Shown here one piece after another: positions 44,471-53,907 of a stretch of 64,000 nucleotides of DNA. The notes below the pieces were generated by a model. It searched no databases. It had not been told where the DNA came from and saw only the letters and a program-made list of their open reading frames with translations. How positions within the stretch are numbered: the first letter of the stretch is position 1; each line of letters begins with the position of its first letter. This DNA comes from Extensimonas vulgaris (GTDB lineage Bacteria > Pseudomonadota > Gammaproteobacteria > Burkholderiales > Burkholderiaceae_C): positions 1-64,000 of the forward strand of contig NZ_QPJU01000004.1 of the NCBI RefSeq assembly GCF_003337425.1, given 5' to 3'. A program made the translations under genes and the position numbers.

Positions 44471-44637
44471 TAGCAGCCTGTCGGACTTTGGAATCGTCGG
44501 CTGCGAATGCGCCGCAGCGGCCCATTTTTTACCGGCTTCTTGCCCCATAGTCCCGCTATGGGGCTGCGAATCCGGCAAAAACTGGCCTCGCTGGGGCCCA
44601 TTCTCGCTATCGACGCCCAAAGTCCGACAGGCTGCTA
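44471..44637 (-). mobile_element. Hairpin-type miniature element, family A, copy 3
   Basis: A 167 bp element, inverted relative to the copies at 11126 and 18404. Perfect 21 bp terminal repeats lie at 44471-44491 and 44617-44637 around the same CCCCATAG/CTATGGGG-type tip. Its right edge (CTA, 44635-44637) is the stop codon of the sensor kinase. It fills most of the gap to the glycosyltransferase gene. Confidence 0.87.
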
Positions 44638-46116
44638 GGGGCCAGGCCACACGAGGCGCACGCACAAGCCGCCTTGCGGCGGGGTCGTGATCTCCAGGCG
44701 TGCGCCCAGCAGCTCGGCGTAGCGCGTGACGATGGCCAGACCCAGGCCCGCGCCTTGGCCCAGGCTCTGTCCTACCTCGCCTTGCACCCAGCGCTGGCGC
44801 AGCCGGTCGCGCAGCGCGGGCGAGATGCCGGGGCCGTTGTCGCTGACCGCAAGCACCACTTCGCCGCCCGTGTGCTCGAGCGCCACGGTGATCTGCGCCG
44901 CGACGCCGCCGCGCGCTGGGCGGCCGTGGCGCAAGGCGTTGTCGATGAGGTTGTGCAGCACGCCTTCGAGCAGCACGGGCTGGGCCTGCAGCGTCACCGC
45001 CTGTTCGAGGCCGCGCGCGCCCAGATCGACCTGTGCGGCGTCGGCGCGCTGCAAAAAGCGCAGCACCACGGCATGCACGAGCTCGTCGAGGCGCACGGGC
45101 TGGGCGGGCAGCACGTAGCCGGCCTCGTCGGCCAGCGCAAGCGCCAGCAATTGCTCTACCAGGTGGCTCGCGCGCTCTTCGCTGTGCAAAATGGCATGCA
45201 ATTGCGCTTGCCACACGGCGGGCTCGTCGTGCTGCAGCGCGTAGCTTGCGAGCGCCCGGATGCCCGCGAGCGGCGTGCGCAGCTCGTGTGCGACATTGCC
45301 GGCGAATTCGCGTTGCGCGCGCACGCTGTCGGCCACGCGCGCGAGCAGGCCGTTCACCGCGGCTCCGAGGTTCCAGAGGTCGCGCGTCGAGGGCCGTACC
45401 TGCAGCGGGGCGAGGTCGCGCGCGGCGCGCTGCGCCAGCGCTTGCTGCAGTGCGACGAGCGGCTGCAGGTCGCGCTGGATGGCGCGCCGCAGCCACCAGC
45501 TCAGCGCGAGCAAGAGCACGATCTGCGGCGCTATCGAATACCCCAGCACGCTGCGCAGCAGCGCCGCGCGGCTGTGCACGGTCTGTGCCATGACCACGTC
45601 GAAAGGCGGCGACCCGCGGGCGTGCAAGCGCACCGCGCGCAGCGCATGGCCTTGGTAAGACACGTCGGAAAACCGGTATTCCTCCCCGGCTTGCGGCGCT
45701 GGCACGGGCAGATTGGCGTTGCCAGCGAGCATCGTGCCGTCGGGGCGCAGCACCGCGAAATACACCGTCTCGACCTGGTCGAACAGCACCGCCTGGACTT
45801 CGCGCGAAGTCAGTGCGAATTCGAGCCGACCATTGGCCGCGCGCACGTTCGCGGCGACGGCGTAGGCGTCATCCAGGATGGAGCGGTCGAAGGCGCGCTG
45901 CACAAAGCCATTGGCCACCAGCACCGAGATGGCCGTGCCCACGAGCCAGGTCAGCGCGAGCGGCGCGAGCACGTGGCGCAGCAGCCGCGTGCGCAGCGAG
46001 GGCAGAGGCGTGTGTGCCGTCCGAAGGCCTGCCGCCGGTGCGGTTTCTGGCTGTGCACCCATGGGCGCCTTCTGGGGCATGGGTGTGGCGCGCGCTGCGG
46101 GGGTGTCTGAGGGCAT
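44635..46116 (-). CDS. Sensor histidine kinase (TctE/QseC type)
   Basis: An inner-membrane kinase of 493 residues. It has two membrane helices (about 46-68 and 187-207) around a periplasmic sensor, then a HAMP-like stretch. The H box is AGNVAHELRTPLAG and the ATPase domain is HNLIDNALRHG, VSDNGPGIS, GAGLGLAIVTRYAELLG. It is downstream of the response regulator by 21 bp, in one operon, and divergent from a metal-efflux operon, so it probably senses periplasmic metal; the ligand is inferred only from this. The stop codon is the edge of the family A element, and the protein ends soon after the last conserved block. Confidence 0.92.
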   Translation of the reverse strand: MPSDTPAARATPMPQKAPMGAQPETAPAAGLRTAHTPLPSLRTRLLRHVLAPLALTWLVGTAISVLVANGFVQRAFDRSILDDAYAVAANVRAANGRLEFALTSREVQAVLFDQVETVYFAVLRPDGTMLAGNANLPVPAPQAGEEYRFSDVSYQGHALRAVRLHARGSPPFDVVMAQTVHSRAALLRSVLGYSIAPQIVLLLALSWWLRRAIQRDLQPLVALQQALAQRAARDLAPLQVRPSTRDLWNLGAAVNGLLARVADSVRAQREFAGNVAHELRTPLAGIRALASYALQHDEPAVWQAQLHAILHSEERASHLVEQLLALALADEAGYVLPAQPVRLDELVHAVVLRFLQRADAAQVDLGARGLEQAVTLQAQPVLLEGVLHNLIDNALRHGRPARGGVAAQITVALEHTGGEVVLAVSDNGPGISPALRDRLRQRWVQGEVGQSLGQGAGLGLAIVTRYAELLGARLEITTPPQGGLCVRLVWPGP

Positions 46117-46137
46117 GTTCCCTGCGGAAATGGACGC

Positions 46138-46836
46138 TTACTGCGCTTCGAGCATGTAGCCGAGGCCGCGCAGCGTGCGTATGCCTGCGCCGCTGTCCGC
46201 GAGCTTTTTGCGCAGGCGCGAGATGAACGCCTCGAGCGCGTTGTCGCCCAGCAGCTCGTCGAAGTCCGAGAGCTTTTCGGCGAGCTGGCGTTTGCTGACC
46301 ACACGCCCCGGCGGCGTCATGAGCTCCCACAGCACTTCGAATTCGCGCGCCGGCAGCTCCAGCGGCTGCCCTTGCGCGGTGAAGCGGCGTGCGCGCCGGT
46401 CGAGCGCGAGCGCGCCTACACACACGTGGTCGTCGGCACCTTGGGCGCGTCGCGCCAGGGCGCGCAGGCGCGCTTCGACCTCGGCGAGGTCGAACGGCTT
46501 GCCCAGGTAGTCGTCGGCGCCCGCGTCCAGGCCGGCGATGCGTTCTTCGGTGCGGTCGCGCGCCGTGAGCACCAGCACCGGCGTGCGGTCGCCCCGCGCA
46601 CGCGCGGCGCGCAGCGCCGTGAGGCCGCTGCCTGGCGCACTGCTTTGTGCGCTGCCAGGGGTGTTGTCGAGCGGCAGATTCAGGTCGAGCAGCACGGCAT
46701 CGAAGCTCTGCACGCGCCAAAAATGCTGCGCCTCGGCCACGCTGCGCGCCAGATCGACGCGGTGCCCGGCTTCGGTGAGGCTGCGCAGCATGACGCCGTG
46801 CAGCACGGCGTCGTCTTCTACGAGCAGGATTCGCAT
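46138..46836 (-). CDS. OmpR-family response regulator
   Basis: A two-component regulator of 232 residues. The receiver domain has the acidic pocket (VEDDAVL) and phospho-acceptor Asp in DAVLLDLNLPL, with Thr and Lys in VLVLTARDRTEE and DDYLGKPFDLAEV. The C-terminal winged helix (ELPAREFEVLWELMTPPGRV, EAFISRLRKKLADSG) binds direct repeats in this family. It lies upstream of the kinase and divergent from the czc-type operon across 62 bp that contain an 11 bp tandem repeat. A short Gly/Ser insertion (DNTPGSAQSSAPGSG) follows the phospho-acceptor strand. Confidence 0.94.
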   Translation of the reverse strand: MRILLVEDDAVLHGVMLRSLTEAGHRVDLARSVAEAQHFWRVQSFDAVLLDLNLPLDNTPGSAQSSAPGSGLTALRAARARGDRTPVLVLTARDRTEERIAGLDAGADDYLGKPFDLAEVEARLRALARRAQGADDHVCVGALALDRRARRFTAQGQPLELPAREFEVLWELMTPPGRVVSKRQLAEKLSDFDELLGDNALEAFISRLRKKLADSGAGIRTLRGLGYMLEAQ

Positions 46837-46858
46837 GGGGCGTAGAGGGTCGGGGAAA

Positions 46859-46880
46859 GGTCAGGTCGCGGTCAGGTCGC
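46859..46880. promoter_or_regulatory. Tandem 11 bp repeat in the divergent efflux promoter
   Basis: GGTCAGGTCGC occurs twice without a gap between the response regulator and the efflux outer-membrane gene. Head-to-tail repeats with an 11 bp period are the usual binding arrangement for OmpR-type regulators, so this is the likely operator of the adjacent regulator. Confidence 0.55.
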
Positions 46881-46898
46881 ACGCGCGATAAACGCGGC

Positions 46899-48308
46899 AT
46901 GAGCATACGACAGTCCCTCGTTCTTCGCCGCTGCGGTGTGGTTTGGGCGCTCGGGGCGCTCGCATGGGCGGGTGCGGCGCCCGCGCAAGAGCGCGCCGCA
47001 CCTGCGATGCCGGCGCCCGCAATGCTTGCGCCTGCGCTGGCCGAGCCGGCAGCCATGGCGCAAGCCGCCGGCGCGCGGGCCCTGACCTTGGCGCAGGTGC
47101 TTGCGGCAGCGCGCGACAGCAGCGCCGTGCTGCAGGCGCGTGCAGCGTTGTCGGCAGCGCAGGCCGACATCAAGAGTGCCGACCATGCGCCTTTGCCCGT
47201 GTTCACCGGCAAGTCTTCGTCCATGGATTTGCAGCACGGGCTGGGCAGCGGCAGTTTGCTCGGGCAAAAGCGCATCGACAAGTCGCTGGAGCTCGACTGG
47301 ACTTGGGAGCGCGGCAACAAACGCGCGCTGCGCACCGAGGCCGCCCAGCGCAGCGCAGACGCCGCGCAGTCGGACGTGCACGAGGTGCAAACGCAGCAGC
47401 TGCAGGCCGCGCTCGCGGCGTACTTCGAGTTGCTGGCGGCGCAGGAGCGCCTGCACGAAACGCAGGCCATAGAGCACAGCGCACAGGAGCTCGCACGCCT
47501 GGCCGAGCGCCGGCTGCAGGCGGGCGACCTTGCGGCGCAAGACGTGCAGCGCACGCGCATCGAGGCCGAGCGCGCGCATACCGACACGCAGGCCGCCACG
47601 CTCGCGTACGAGCAGGCGGCCGTGGCCCTGGTGCAAATCATTGGCCGCAACGCGGGCCTGGGCGCGGGTGCGGCGCTCAGCGCTTCGGCGAGCGACTGGC
47701 CCGCTGCCCCGGCAACGGCCGACACCGCGCTGCCGCCCGCGCTGCGTGCCGACCTGGACGCGCTGGTGGAGGATCGCAGCGACGTGCGCGCGGCGCTCTC
47801 GCGACTTCGCGCCGCGCAGGCGGCGCTCGCCTTGGCGAACGCGCAGCGCAAGTCCGACTGGACGCTGGGAGCGTCTTACGACCATTGGCCGGGCACCTCG
47901 AACCGCCTGGTCGAGCTGCGCATCCAGATGCCGCTGCAATGGGGCTACCACTACGAGGGCGAGATCGGCCGTGCGCAAGCCATGGAGGAGCAAGCGCAGG
48001 AGCTGCTCGACGACACGCGCCGCCAGGCACGCCTGGACTTGCAAAACCTACAGCAGACCGCCTTGCGCGCCGCGCAGCGCGTGGCGAGCTTCGAGCGCGG
48101 CATCTTGCCGCGGGCGCGCGAGGTAGCCCAAAGCGCCGAATTCGCGTACGCCAAAGGTGCGCTGCCGCTGACCGATTTGCTCGACGCACGCCGCACGCTG
48201 CGCGCCACCCTGCTCGACGCGGTCACCGCGCGCGCCGACTACGCCAAAGCGCTCGGCGCCTGGCAGTTGCGCGTGCAGCCACAAGCGCTGCTCGGGCCAC
48301 AGCCCTGA
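46899..48308 (+). CDS. TolC/CzcC-family outer membrane efflux protein
   Basis: The outer-membrane channel of a tripartite RND pump, 469 residues. An N-terminal signal peptide ends near ALAWAGAAPAQ. Two tandem outer-membrane-efflux repeats follow, with long helical stretches (ALTLAQVLAAARDSSAVLQA; LRARLQARDV-type segments). It is the first gene of a three-gene efflux operon, followed by the adaptor (41 bp) and the RND pump (4 bp overlap). Most similar in layout to CzcC. Confidence 0.88.
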   Translation: MSIRQSLVLRRCGVVWALGALAWAGAAPAQERAAPAMPAPAMLAPALAEPAAMAQAAGARALTLAQVLAAARDSSAVLQARAALSAAQADIKSADHAPLPVFTGKSSSMDLQHGLGSGSLLGQKRIDKSLELDWTWERGNKRALRTEAAQRSADAAQSDVHEVQTQQLQAALAAYFELLAAQERLHETQAIEHSAQELARLAERRLQAGDLAAQDVQRTRIEAERAHTDTQAATLAYEQAAVALVQIIGRNAGLGAGAALSASASDWPAAPATADTALPPALRADLDALVEDRSDVRAALSRLRAAQAALALANAQRKSDWTLGASYDHWPGTSNRLVELRIQMPLQWGYHYEGEIGRAQAMEEQAQELLDDTRRQARLDLQNLQQTALRAAQRVASFERGILPRAREVAQSAEFAYAKGALPLTDLLDARRTLRATLLDAVTARADYAKALGAWQLRVQPQALLGPQP

Positions 48309-48349
48309 CCGTGGGGCGCACGAACGCCGTTTTTTGGGATGCACAAGCC

Positions 48350-49573
48350 ATGTTGATGAACTTTTCTTTTCACAAAGCCCTTCGCGCCCGCCTGCGCCGC
48401 GGTGTGCCGCTGGGCCTGCTGGCGCTCGCGGCGGCAGCGTTGCTCGGCGGTTGCGGCCGCGCGGCCTCGTCCGAGGCTGCGAGCGCCGCGCCCGAGGCGG
48501 CGCCGCCCATCGTGCAAAACGGCCAGCTGCATTTCCCGCCAGGGCATCCGCAGCTCGCGTTGCTGGGCGTGGCCACGGCGCAACCGAGCCAGAACATCGC
48601 GCTCGATCTGCCTGCGCGCCTGGTATGGAATGAGGAGCGCACGGAGCGCATCTATCCTGCGTTTGCGGGCCGTGTGGCTGCGATGCGGGCGGACTTGGGG
48701 CAAACCGTCAAAGCCGGCACGGTGCTGGCCTTGCTGGCCTCGCCCGACTTTGGTCAGGCGCAGGCGGACGCTGCCAAGGCGCGTGCCCAGGAAAGTGTCG
48801 CGCTCAAGGCCTTGCAGCGTCAGCGCGAACTGTTCGCGGCGGGCATCGTGGCGCGCAAAGACCTCGAACAGGCGCAGGCTGACGCCGTGAGTGCGCAAGC
48901 CGAGTCTGCGCGTGCGGTTGCGCGCACGCGCCTGTATGGCGGCGACGCGCGCGTGGATCAGCAGCTGGCCATCAAATCCGACATTGCCGGCGTGGTGGTG
49001 GAGCGCAACCTGAATCCGGGGCAGGAGTTGCGCCCCGACCAGTCCGGCCCCGGCACACCGGCGCTGTTCGTCGTGACCGATCCGAGCGTGTTGTGGCTGC
49101 AGATCGATGCGCACGAGGCCGACCTGGCGGCACTGCAGCCCGGCAGCCGCTTCAGCCTCACGGTCAACGCCTATCCAGGCGAGCGCTTCACGGGCCAGGT
49201 CATGGCGCTCGCGGACGCCATCGATCCGACCACGCGCACCATCAAAGTGCGTGGCGTGGTGCCCAACCCCGACCGGCGCCTCAAGGCCGAAATGCTCGCC
49301 ACCGTGCACCTGACGCAAAAAAGCCCCGGCGGCGTCGTGGTGCCCGCGCAGGCCGTGACTTTGCGCGGCAACGCGCATGTCGTGTTCGTGCAGCGCGAGC
49401 CCGGCGTGTTCGAGCCGCGCACGGTGACGGTGGGCAATGAAGGACAGTCGCAGGTCGTCATTACCGCGGGTTTGCGTGCCGGCGAGAAGGTGGTTTCGCA
49501 GAATGTGCTGCAACTGGCCCAGCAGTACGCCATGGGCATCGAAGACGCTGGCGTGAAAAAGGAAGCGCAATGA
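48350..49573 (+). CDS. RND efflux periplasmic adaptor (CzcB-like)
   Basis: The membrane-fusion subunit linking the RND pump to the outer-membrane channel, 407 residues. The N-terminus is a lipoprotein signal (LLALAAAALLGGC, Cys35). The body has the barrel-sandwich halves AGRVAAMRADLGQTVKAGTV and IKSDIAGVVVERNLNPGQEL around a helical hairpin. A beta-barrel domain (PTTRTIKVRGVVPNPDRRLK) and a membrane-proximal domain follow. No extended His-rich metal-binding N-terminus is seen. ATG 48350 or 48356 are both possible. Confidence 0.9.
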   Translation: MLMNFSFHKALRARLRRGVPLGLLALAAAALLGGCGRAASSEAASAAPEAAPPIVQNGQLHFPPGHPQLALLGVATAQPSQNIALDLPARLVWNEERTERIYPAFAGRVAAMRADLGQTVKAGTVLALLASPDFGQAQADAAKARAQESVALKALQRQRELFAAGIVARKDLEQAQADAVSAQAESARAVARTRLYGGDARVDQQLAIKSDIAGVVVERNLNPGQELRPDQSGPGTPALFVVTDPSVLWLQIDAHEADLAALQPGSRFSLTVNAYPGERFTGQVMALADAIDPTTRTIKVRGVVPNPDRRLKAEMLATVHLTQKSPGGVVVPAQAVTLRGNAHVVFVQREPGVFEPRTVTVGNEGQSQVVITAGLRAGEKVVSQNVLQLAQQYAMGIEDAGVKKEAQ

Positions 49574-52500
49574 AGCGGCTGATCCACTACGCGCTGCACC
49601 AGCCGCTGTTCATCGTGCTGGGCACGCTGCTGTTTGCGCTGGCCGGCGTGATTGCGTTCAAAAACCTGTCGGTCGAGGCGTTCCCGGACGTCACGGACGC
49701 GCAGGTGACCGTGATCACACTCTATCCGGGCCGCGCCCCCGAGGAGGTGGAAAAGCAGGTCACCTTGCCGATCGAGGTGGCGCTATCGGGCCTGCCGCAC
49801 GCGATCCGGGTGTTTTCGCACACGCAGTTCGGTTTGTCTTACATGGTGGTGACCTACGACGAAGACGTCGATATCAACGTCGCGCGCCAGCAGGTCGGCG
49901 AGCGCCTCGCGGGCACGGACTTGCCGCCCAACGTGCAGGCGCAGATCGCCCCCAACGCCACACCCGTGGGCGAGATCATGCGCTACCGGATCAAGGGTGA
50001 CGGCCTTTCGACCACCGAGCTGCGCAGCATCGAAGACTGGACGGTGGAGCGTGCGCTGCGCCAGGTGCCGGGCGTGGCCGACGTGGTGGCCATGGGCGGC
50101 GCCATCAAGCAGTACGAGGTGCAGCCCAATCTGGACGCGCTACGCGCCTACAAGGTCACCTTCCAGAACCTGCTCGACGCGCTGGGACGCGGCAACGCCA
50201 ATGCGGGCGGCAGCTACGTGGCGCAGGGTGCGCAGCAGTTCACGATCCGCGGCATCGGGCTGCTGCGTTCGAGCGAAGACATAGGGCGCATCGTCGTTGC
50301 GGCGCACAACGGCACGCCGGTGCTGATCCGGGACGTGGCGCAGGTCAAGGTGGGCGCCGTGCCGCGCCTGGGCGTGGTCGGCCAGGACCAGGACGACGAT
50401 GTCGTGACCGGCATCGTCGTGATGCGCAAGGGCGAGAACCCGCGCGAGGTGTTGCAAGGCGTCAAGCAAAAGATCGCCGAGCTCAACGCCCGCGGGCTGC
50501 CGCCGGGCGTGCAGATCGTGCCGTTCTACGACCGCACCTGGCTCATGGACAAGACCCTCAGCACGGTGTTCCATAACCTTGTGGAAGGCGCGCTGCTGGT
50601 GTCTTTGGTGCTCTACCTTTTTCTGTCCAATCTGCGCGCGAGCATCGCCGTGGTGGCCATCATCCCGCTGGCGCTGCTGTCCACCTTCATGGGGCTCAAA
50701 ATCCTCGGCGTGCCGGCGAACCTGCTGAGCCTGGGCGCGATGGACTTCGGCATCATCGTCGATGGCGCGGTGATCGTGGTCGAGAACATCATGCACCGCC
50801 TGGCCGAGCGCGGCGAAAACATGGACGAGGACACGCGGCGCGCAACCATCATCGATGCCGCGAGCGAAGTCGGGCGGCCCACGCTGTTTTCCATGCTCAT
50901 CATCATCGCGGCGCACATCCCGATCTTTGCGCTGCAGCGCCACGAAGGGCGCATCTTCCGCCCCATGGCCCTGTCGGTGACCACGGCGCTCGTCGGCTCG
51001 CTGGTGTTTTCGCTCACGCTGGTGCCACTGCTCGCCTACTGGACGCTGCGCAAAAAACTGCCGCATGGCGACAACCGGCTGGTGGCAAGGGCCAAGCAGT
51101 GGTACGTCCCGCTGCTCGACTGGGCGCTCACGCACCGGCGCCGGGTCACCCTGATTGCGGTGGCGGTGTTCGGCGTGGCGATGGTGGCGGCGGCGCGGCT
51201 CGGGTCGGAGTTTTTGCCCGAGCTCGACGAAGGCACCATCTGGGTGAACTTCGACCTTGCGCCCAGCGTGTCCAGTGCCGAGGCGACGCACATCCTGCAT
51301 CAGGCGCGGCAGGCGCTTTTGTCGGTGCCTGAAGTGCGCACCACGGTCTCCAAAGCCGGGCAGCCCGAGGATGGCACCGACCCCAAGACCATCTCCATGA
51401 CCGAGACCTTCGTCGATCTCAAGCCCGAGGAGCAGTGGCGCCACGGCATGACCAAGGAAAAGATCATCGAGCAAATGGATCACGCATTGCGCGCCATCCC
51501 CGGCATAGACCCTGCGTTTTCGCAGCCGATCCGCGACAACGTGCTCGAATCGATCTCGCAGATCAAGGGCCAGATCGTCATCAAGCTCGCGGGCGACGAT
51601 CTGGTCGAGATGAAGCGCATCACCGACGAAATCGCGCAGCAGGTGCGCCAGGTCGCAGGGGTGGCGCGCGCCGAGATCGACCGCGACGGCCAGGTGCCGC
51701 AGCTGCTCATCGACATCGACCGCGACCAGGCCGCGCGCTACGGCCTCAACGTGGGCGACATCGAGGACGTGATCGAGGCCGCGCTCGCGGGCAAGGCCGC
51801 GACCAGCATCTGGGAAGGCGAGCGCAAGTTTGCCGTGGCCGTGCGCCTGCCCGAAGACCAGCGCGTCATCGCGCGGCTGCCGCAAACGCCCATCGCCACG
51901 CCCGAAGGCGGCTACGTGCCGCTGAGCGCCGTGGCGCACATCCGCGAATCCTTGGGGGCGATGAACATCGCGCGCGAGGCCGGCCGGCGCACCACCGCGA
52001 TCGGCATCTTCATCCAGGGCCGCGACATGGGCTCGGTGGTCGCGGACATGAAGGAGCGCGTCGCGCGCAATGTCAAAATTCCCACGAGCTACCAGGTCAC
52101 CTGGTCGGGCGAGTTCGAAAACCAGGAGCGCGCCATGCAGCGCCTTTCGATCGTGACGCCGATCTCGCTGCTGCTGATCTTCGTGCTGCTGTTCGATGCG
52201 TTCAAGTCGATCAAGACGGCGGCGCTGATCCTGGTCAACGTGCCGCTCGCGCTGATCGGCGGTTTTCTGGCGCTGTGGGTGCTGGACATTCCCTTGTCGG
52301 TGTCCGCCGCGATTGGCTTCATTGCGCTGTCGGGCCAGGCCGTGCTCAACGGCGTGGTGATGCTTTCGGTCTATCAGCAATTGCAGGCCGGCGGCCTGAG
52401 CGTCCTCGAAGCCGTGCGCCAGGGCTCGCTGCAGCGCCTGCGCACGGTGTTGATGACGGCGCTGCTCGCCATGCTCGGGCTGCTGCCCATGGCCTTGTCG

Positions 52501-52632
52501 CACGAAATCGGCTCCGAGACGCAGCGCCCGCTGGCCATCGTCGTGATCGGCGGCCTGGTCACGGCCACCTTGCTCACGCTGGTGGTACTACCCGCGCTCT
52601 ACGTGGCCTGGTTTTCGCCGCGGCCAAAATGA
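49570..52632 (+). CDS. Heavy-metal RND efflux pump (CzcA/CusA family)
   Basis: The inner-membrane proton/metal antiporter of the system, 1020 residues with 12 predicted helices and two large periplasmic loops. It begins in the family style (AFPDVTDAQVTVITLYPGRA). The helix 4 signature DFGIIVDGAVIVVEN carries the proton-relay residues Asp392, Asp398 and Glu405. This is the divalent-cation type (Co/Zn/Cd/Ni), unlike the AIGAMVDAAIVMIEN of copper/silver pumps, so a Czc-like role is more likely than Cus. The start overlaps the adaptor stop by 4 bp. The operon is probably induced through the divergent two-component system. Confidence 0.93.
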   Translation: MKRLIHYALHQPLFIVLGTLLFALAGVIAFKNLSVEAFPDVTDAQVTVITLYPGRAPEEVEKQVTLPIEVALSGLPHAIRVFSHTQFGLSYMVVTYDEDVDINVARQQVGERLAGTDLPPNVQAQIAPNATPVGEIMRYRIKGDGLSTTELRSIEDWTVERALRQVPGVADVVAMGGAIKQYEVQPNLDALRAYKVTFQNLLDALGRGNANAGGSYVAQGAQQFTIRGIGLLRSSEDIGRIVVAAHNGTPVLIRDVAQVKVGAVPRLGVVGQDQDDDVVTGIVVMRKGENPREVLQGVKQKIAELNARGLPPGVQIVPFYDRTWLMDKTLSTVFHNLVEGALLVSLVLYLFLSNLRASIAVVAIIPLALLSTFMGLKILGVPANLLSLGAMDFGIIVDGAVIVVENIMHRLAERGENMDEDTRRATIIDAASEVGRPTLFSMLIIIAAHIPIFALQRHEGRIFRPMALSVTTALVGSLVFSLTLVPLLAYWTLRKKLPHGDNRLVARAKQWYVPLLDWALTHRRRVTLIAVAVFGVAMVAAARLGSEFLPELDEGTIWVNFDLAPSVSSAEATHILHQARQALLSVPEVRTTVSKAGQPEDGTDPKTISMTETFVDLKPEEQWRHGMTKEKIIEQMDHALRAIPGIDPAFSQPIRDNVLESISQIKGQIVIKLAGDDLVEMKRITDEIAQQVRQVAGVARAEIDRDGQVPQLLIDIDRDQAARYGLNVGDIEDVIEAALAGKAATSIWEGERKFAVAVRLPEDQRVIARLPQTPIATPEGGYVPLSAVAHIRESLGAMNIAREAGRRTTAIGIFIQGRDMGSVVADMKERVARNVKIPTSYQVTWSGEFENQERAMQRLSIVTPISLLLIFVLLFDAFKSIKTAALILVNVPLALIGGFLALWVLDIPLSVSAAIGFIALSGQAVLNGVVMLSVYQQLQAGGLSVLEAVRQGSLQRLRTVLMTALLAMLGLLPMALSHEIGSETQRPLAIVVIGGLVTATLLTLVVLPALYVAWFSPRPK

Positions 52633-52669
52633 CCTCCGCCAACACCCGCGTAGGCGCGCAGCGCTGGGT

Positions 52670-53857
52670 TCAATACGACTTGGGCAAGCCCAGCACGTGT
52701 TCGCCGATGTAGTTGAGCAACATTTCGTTGTTGATCGGCGCGATCTTGAGCAGGCGCAGCATGGGCCAGAGCGTGACCACGTCGTAGTCGCGATCGAACC
52801 CGTAGCCGCCATGCGTTTGCAGCGCGGCTTCGACGGCGGCGACGGCGGCTTCGGAGCCGAGCAGCTTGGCCATGTTGGCGTGCGCGCCTGCGTCTTCACC
52901 GGCGTCGAAGCGCTCGGCGGCCGAGTAGGTCATGAGGCGTGCGGCCTCGAGCTGCGCCTTGGCCATGGCCATGCGGTGTTGCAGCGCCTGGTACGAGCCG
53001 ATCGGCTTGCCGAAAGGCTTGCGGTCCTTGGAGTAGGCCACGGCCTTGGCAAGCGCATAGTCGCCCAGTCCGAGTGCGGCGCCGGCGGCGAGCAGGCGTT
53101 CGGAATTCAAGCCTTCGAACATCGCCTTGGCGCCCTTGCCGGCCTCGCCGATCAGCGCGTCGGCGGGCAGTTCGACGTTGTCGAAGAACACCATGTACTG
53201 GCGCTCGGCCGTCTCGACCTGGATGTTGAGCTGCTGCAGCTTGATGCCGGGCGTCTTCATGTCGAGCACGAACAGCGACATGCCTTCGGTGCGGTTCTTG
53301 ACCTCGGCCGCGCGTGTGGTGCGCGCCACGACGAGCATGTAGTCGGCGTCGCGTGCGCCGGAGATGAACACCTTTTGGCCATTGAGCGTCCAGCCGCCCT
53401 TGCCGTTCGGTTGGGCGAGCGTGGTCATCGCGAAGCTGTTGGTGCCGGCGTTGGGTTCGGTGATGGCAAAGCACATCTTCTTTTCGCCGGTGCAGGTCGG
53501 GGTGACGTATTTCTTGATCTGCTCGGGCGTGCCGTTGCGCACGATGGGCACGCGGCCCAGCCCCGTGACGACGAGGAACAGCGTGGGTACGCCGGCGAGG
53601 GCCAGGGCCTCGTTGAGCGCGGTGATTTCGAGCACGCCGCCGCCCGAGCCGCCGTATTCCTCGGGGATCGAGAGGCCCAGCAGGCCGAATTCACCGAGCT
53701 TGGCCCAGAGTTCGTCGGGGAAGCGGTCTTCCTTGATGCACTGCAGGATGTAGGCGCGGTCGTACTGCGCCGTCACGCCGCGCGTGGCTTCTTGGATGTC
53801 GCGGATGCGCGCTTGCAGGGCCTCCATGGAGGTGCTGGGCTTGATGGGTGCGTTCAT
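52670..53857 (-). CDS. Acyl-CoA dehydrogenase
   Basis: A FAD enzyme of 395 residues that introduces a 2,3-double bond into an acyl-CoA. FAD/substrate blocks are seen (CFAITEPNAGTNSFAMTT, GWTLNGQKVFISGARDADYM), then LNSERLLAAGAALGLGDYAL and QTHGGYGFDRDYDVVTLWPM in the C-terminal helical domain. The typical C-terminal GxxEI is replaced by INNEMLLNYIGEHVLGLPKSY. It is the last gene of the acyl-CoA operon, 50 bp after the AtuA-like gene. Confidence 0.92.
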   Translation of the reverse strand: MNAPIKPSTSMEALQARIRDIQEATRGVTAQYDRAYILQCIKEDRFPDELWAKLGEFGLLGLSIPEEYGGSGGGVLEITALNEALALAGVPTLFLVVTGLGRVPIVRNGTPEQIKKYVTPTCTGEKKMCFAITEPNAGTNSFAMTTLAQPNGKGGWTLNGQKVFISGARDADYMLVVARTTRAAEVKNRTEGMSLFVLDMKTPGIKLQQLNIQVETAERQYMVFFDNVELPADALIGEAGKGAKAMFEGLNSERLLAAGAALGLGDYALAKAVAYSKDRKPFGKPIGSYQALQHRMAMAKAQLEAARLMTYSAAERFDAGEDAGAHANMAKLLGSEAAVAAVEAALQTHGGYGFDRDYDVVTLWPMLRLLKIAPINNEMLLNYIGEHVLGLPKSY

Positions 53858-53907
53858 GGTCTATCTCCTCGCTGTCATGGGGTGGGGGAAAGGAAATGCT
53901 GCGCCCA

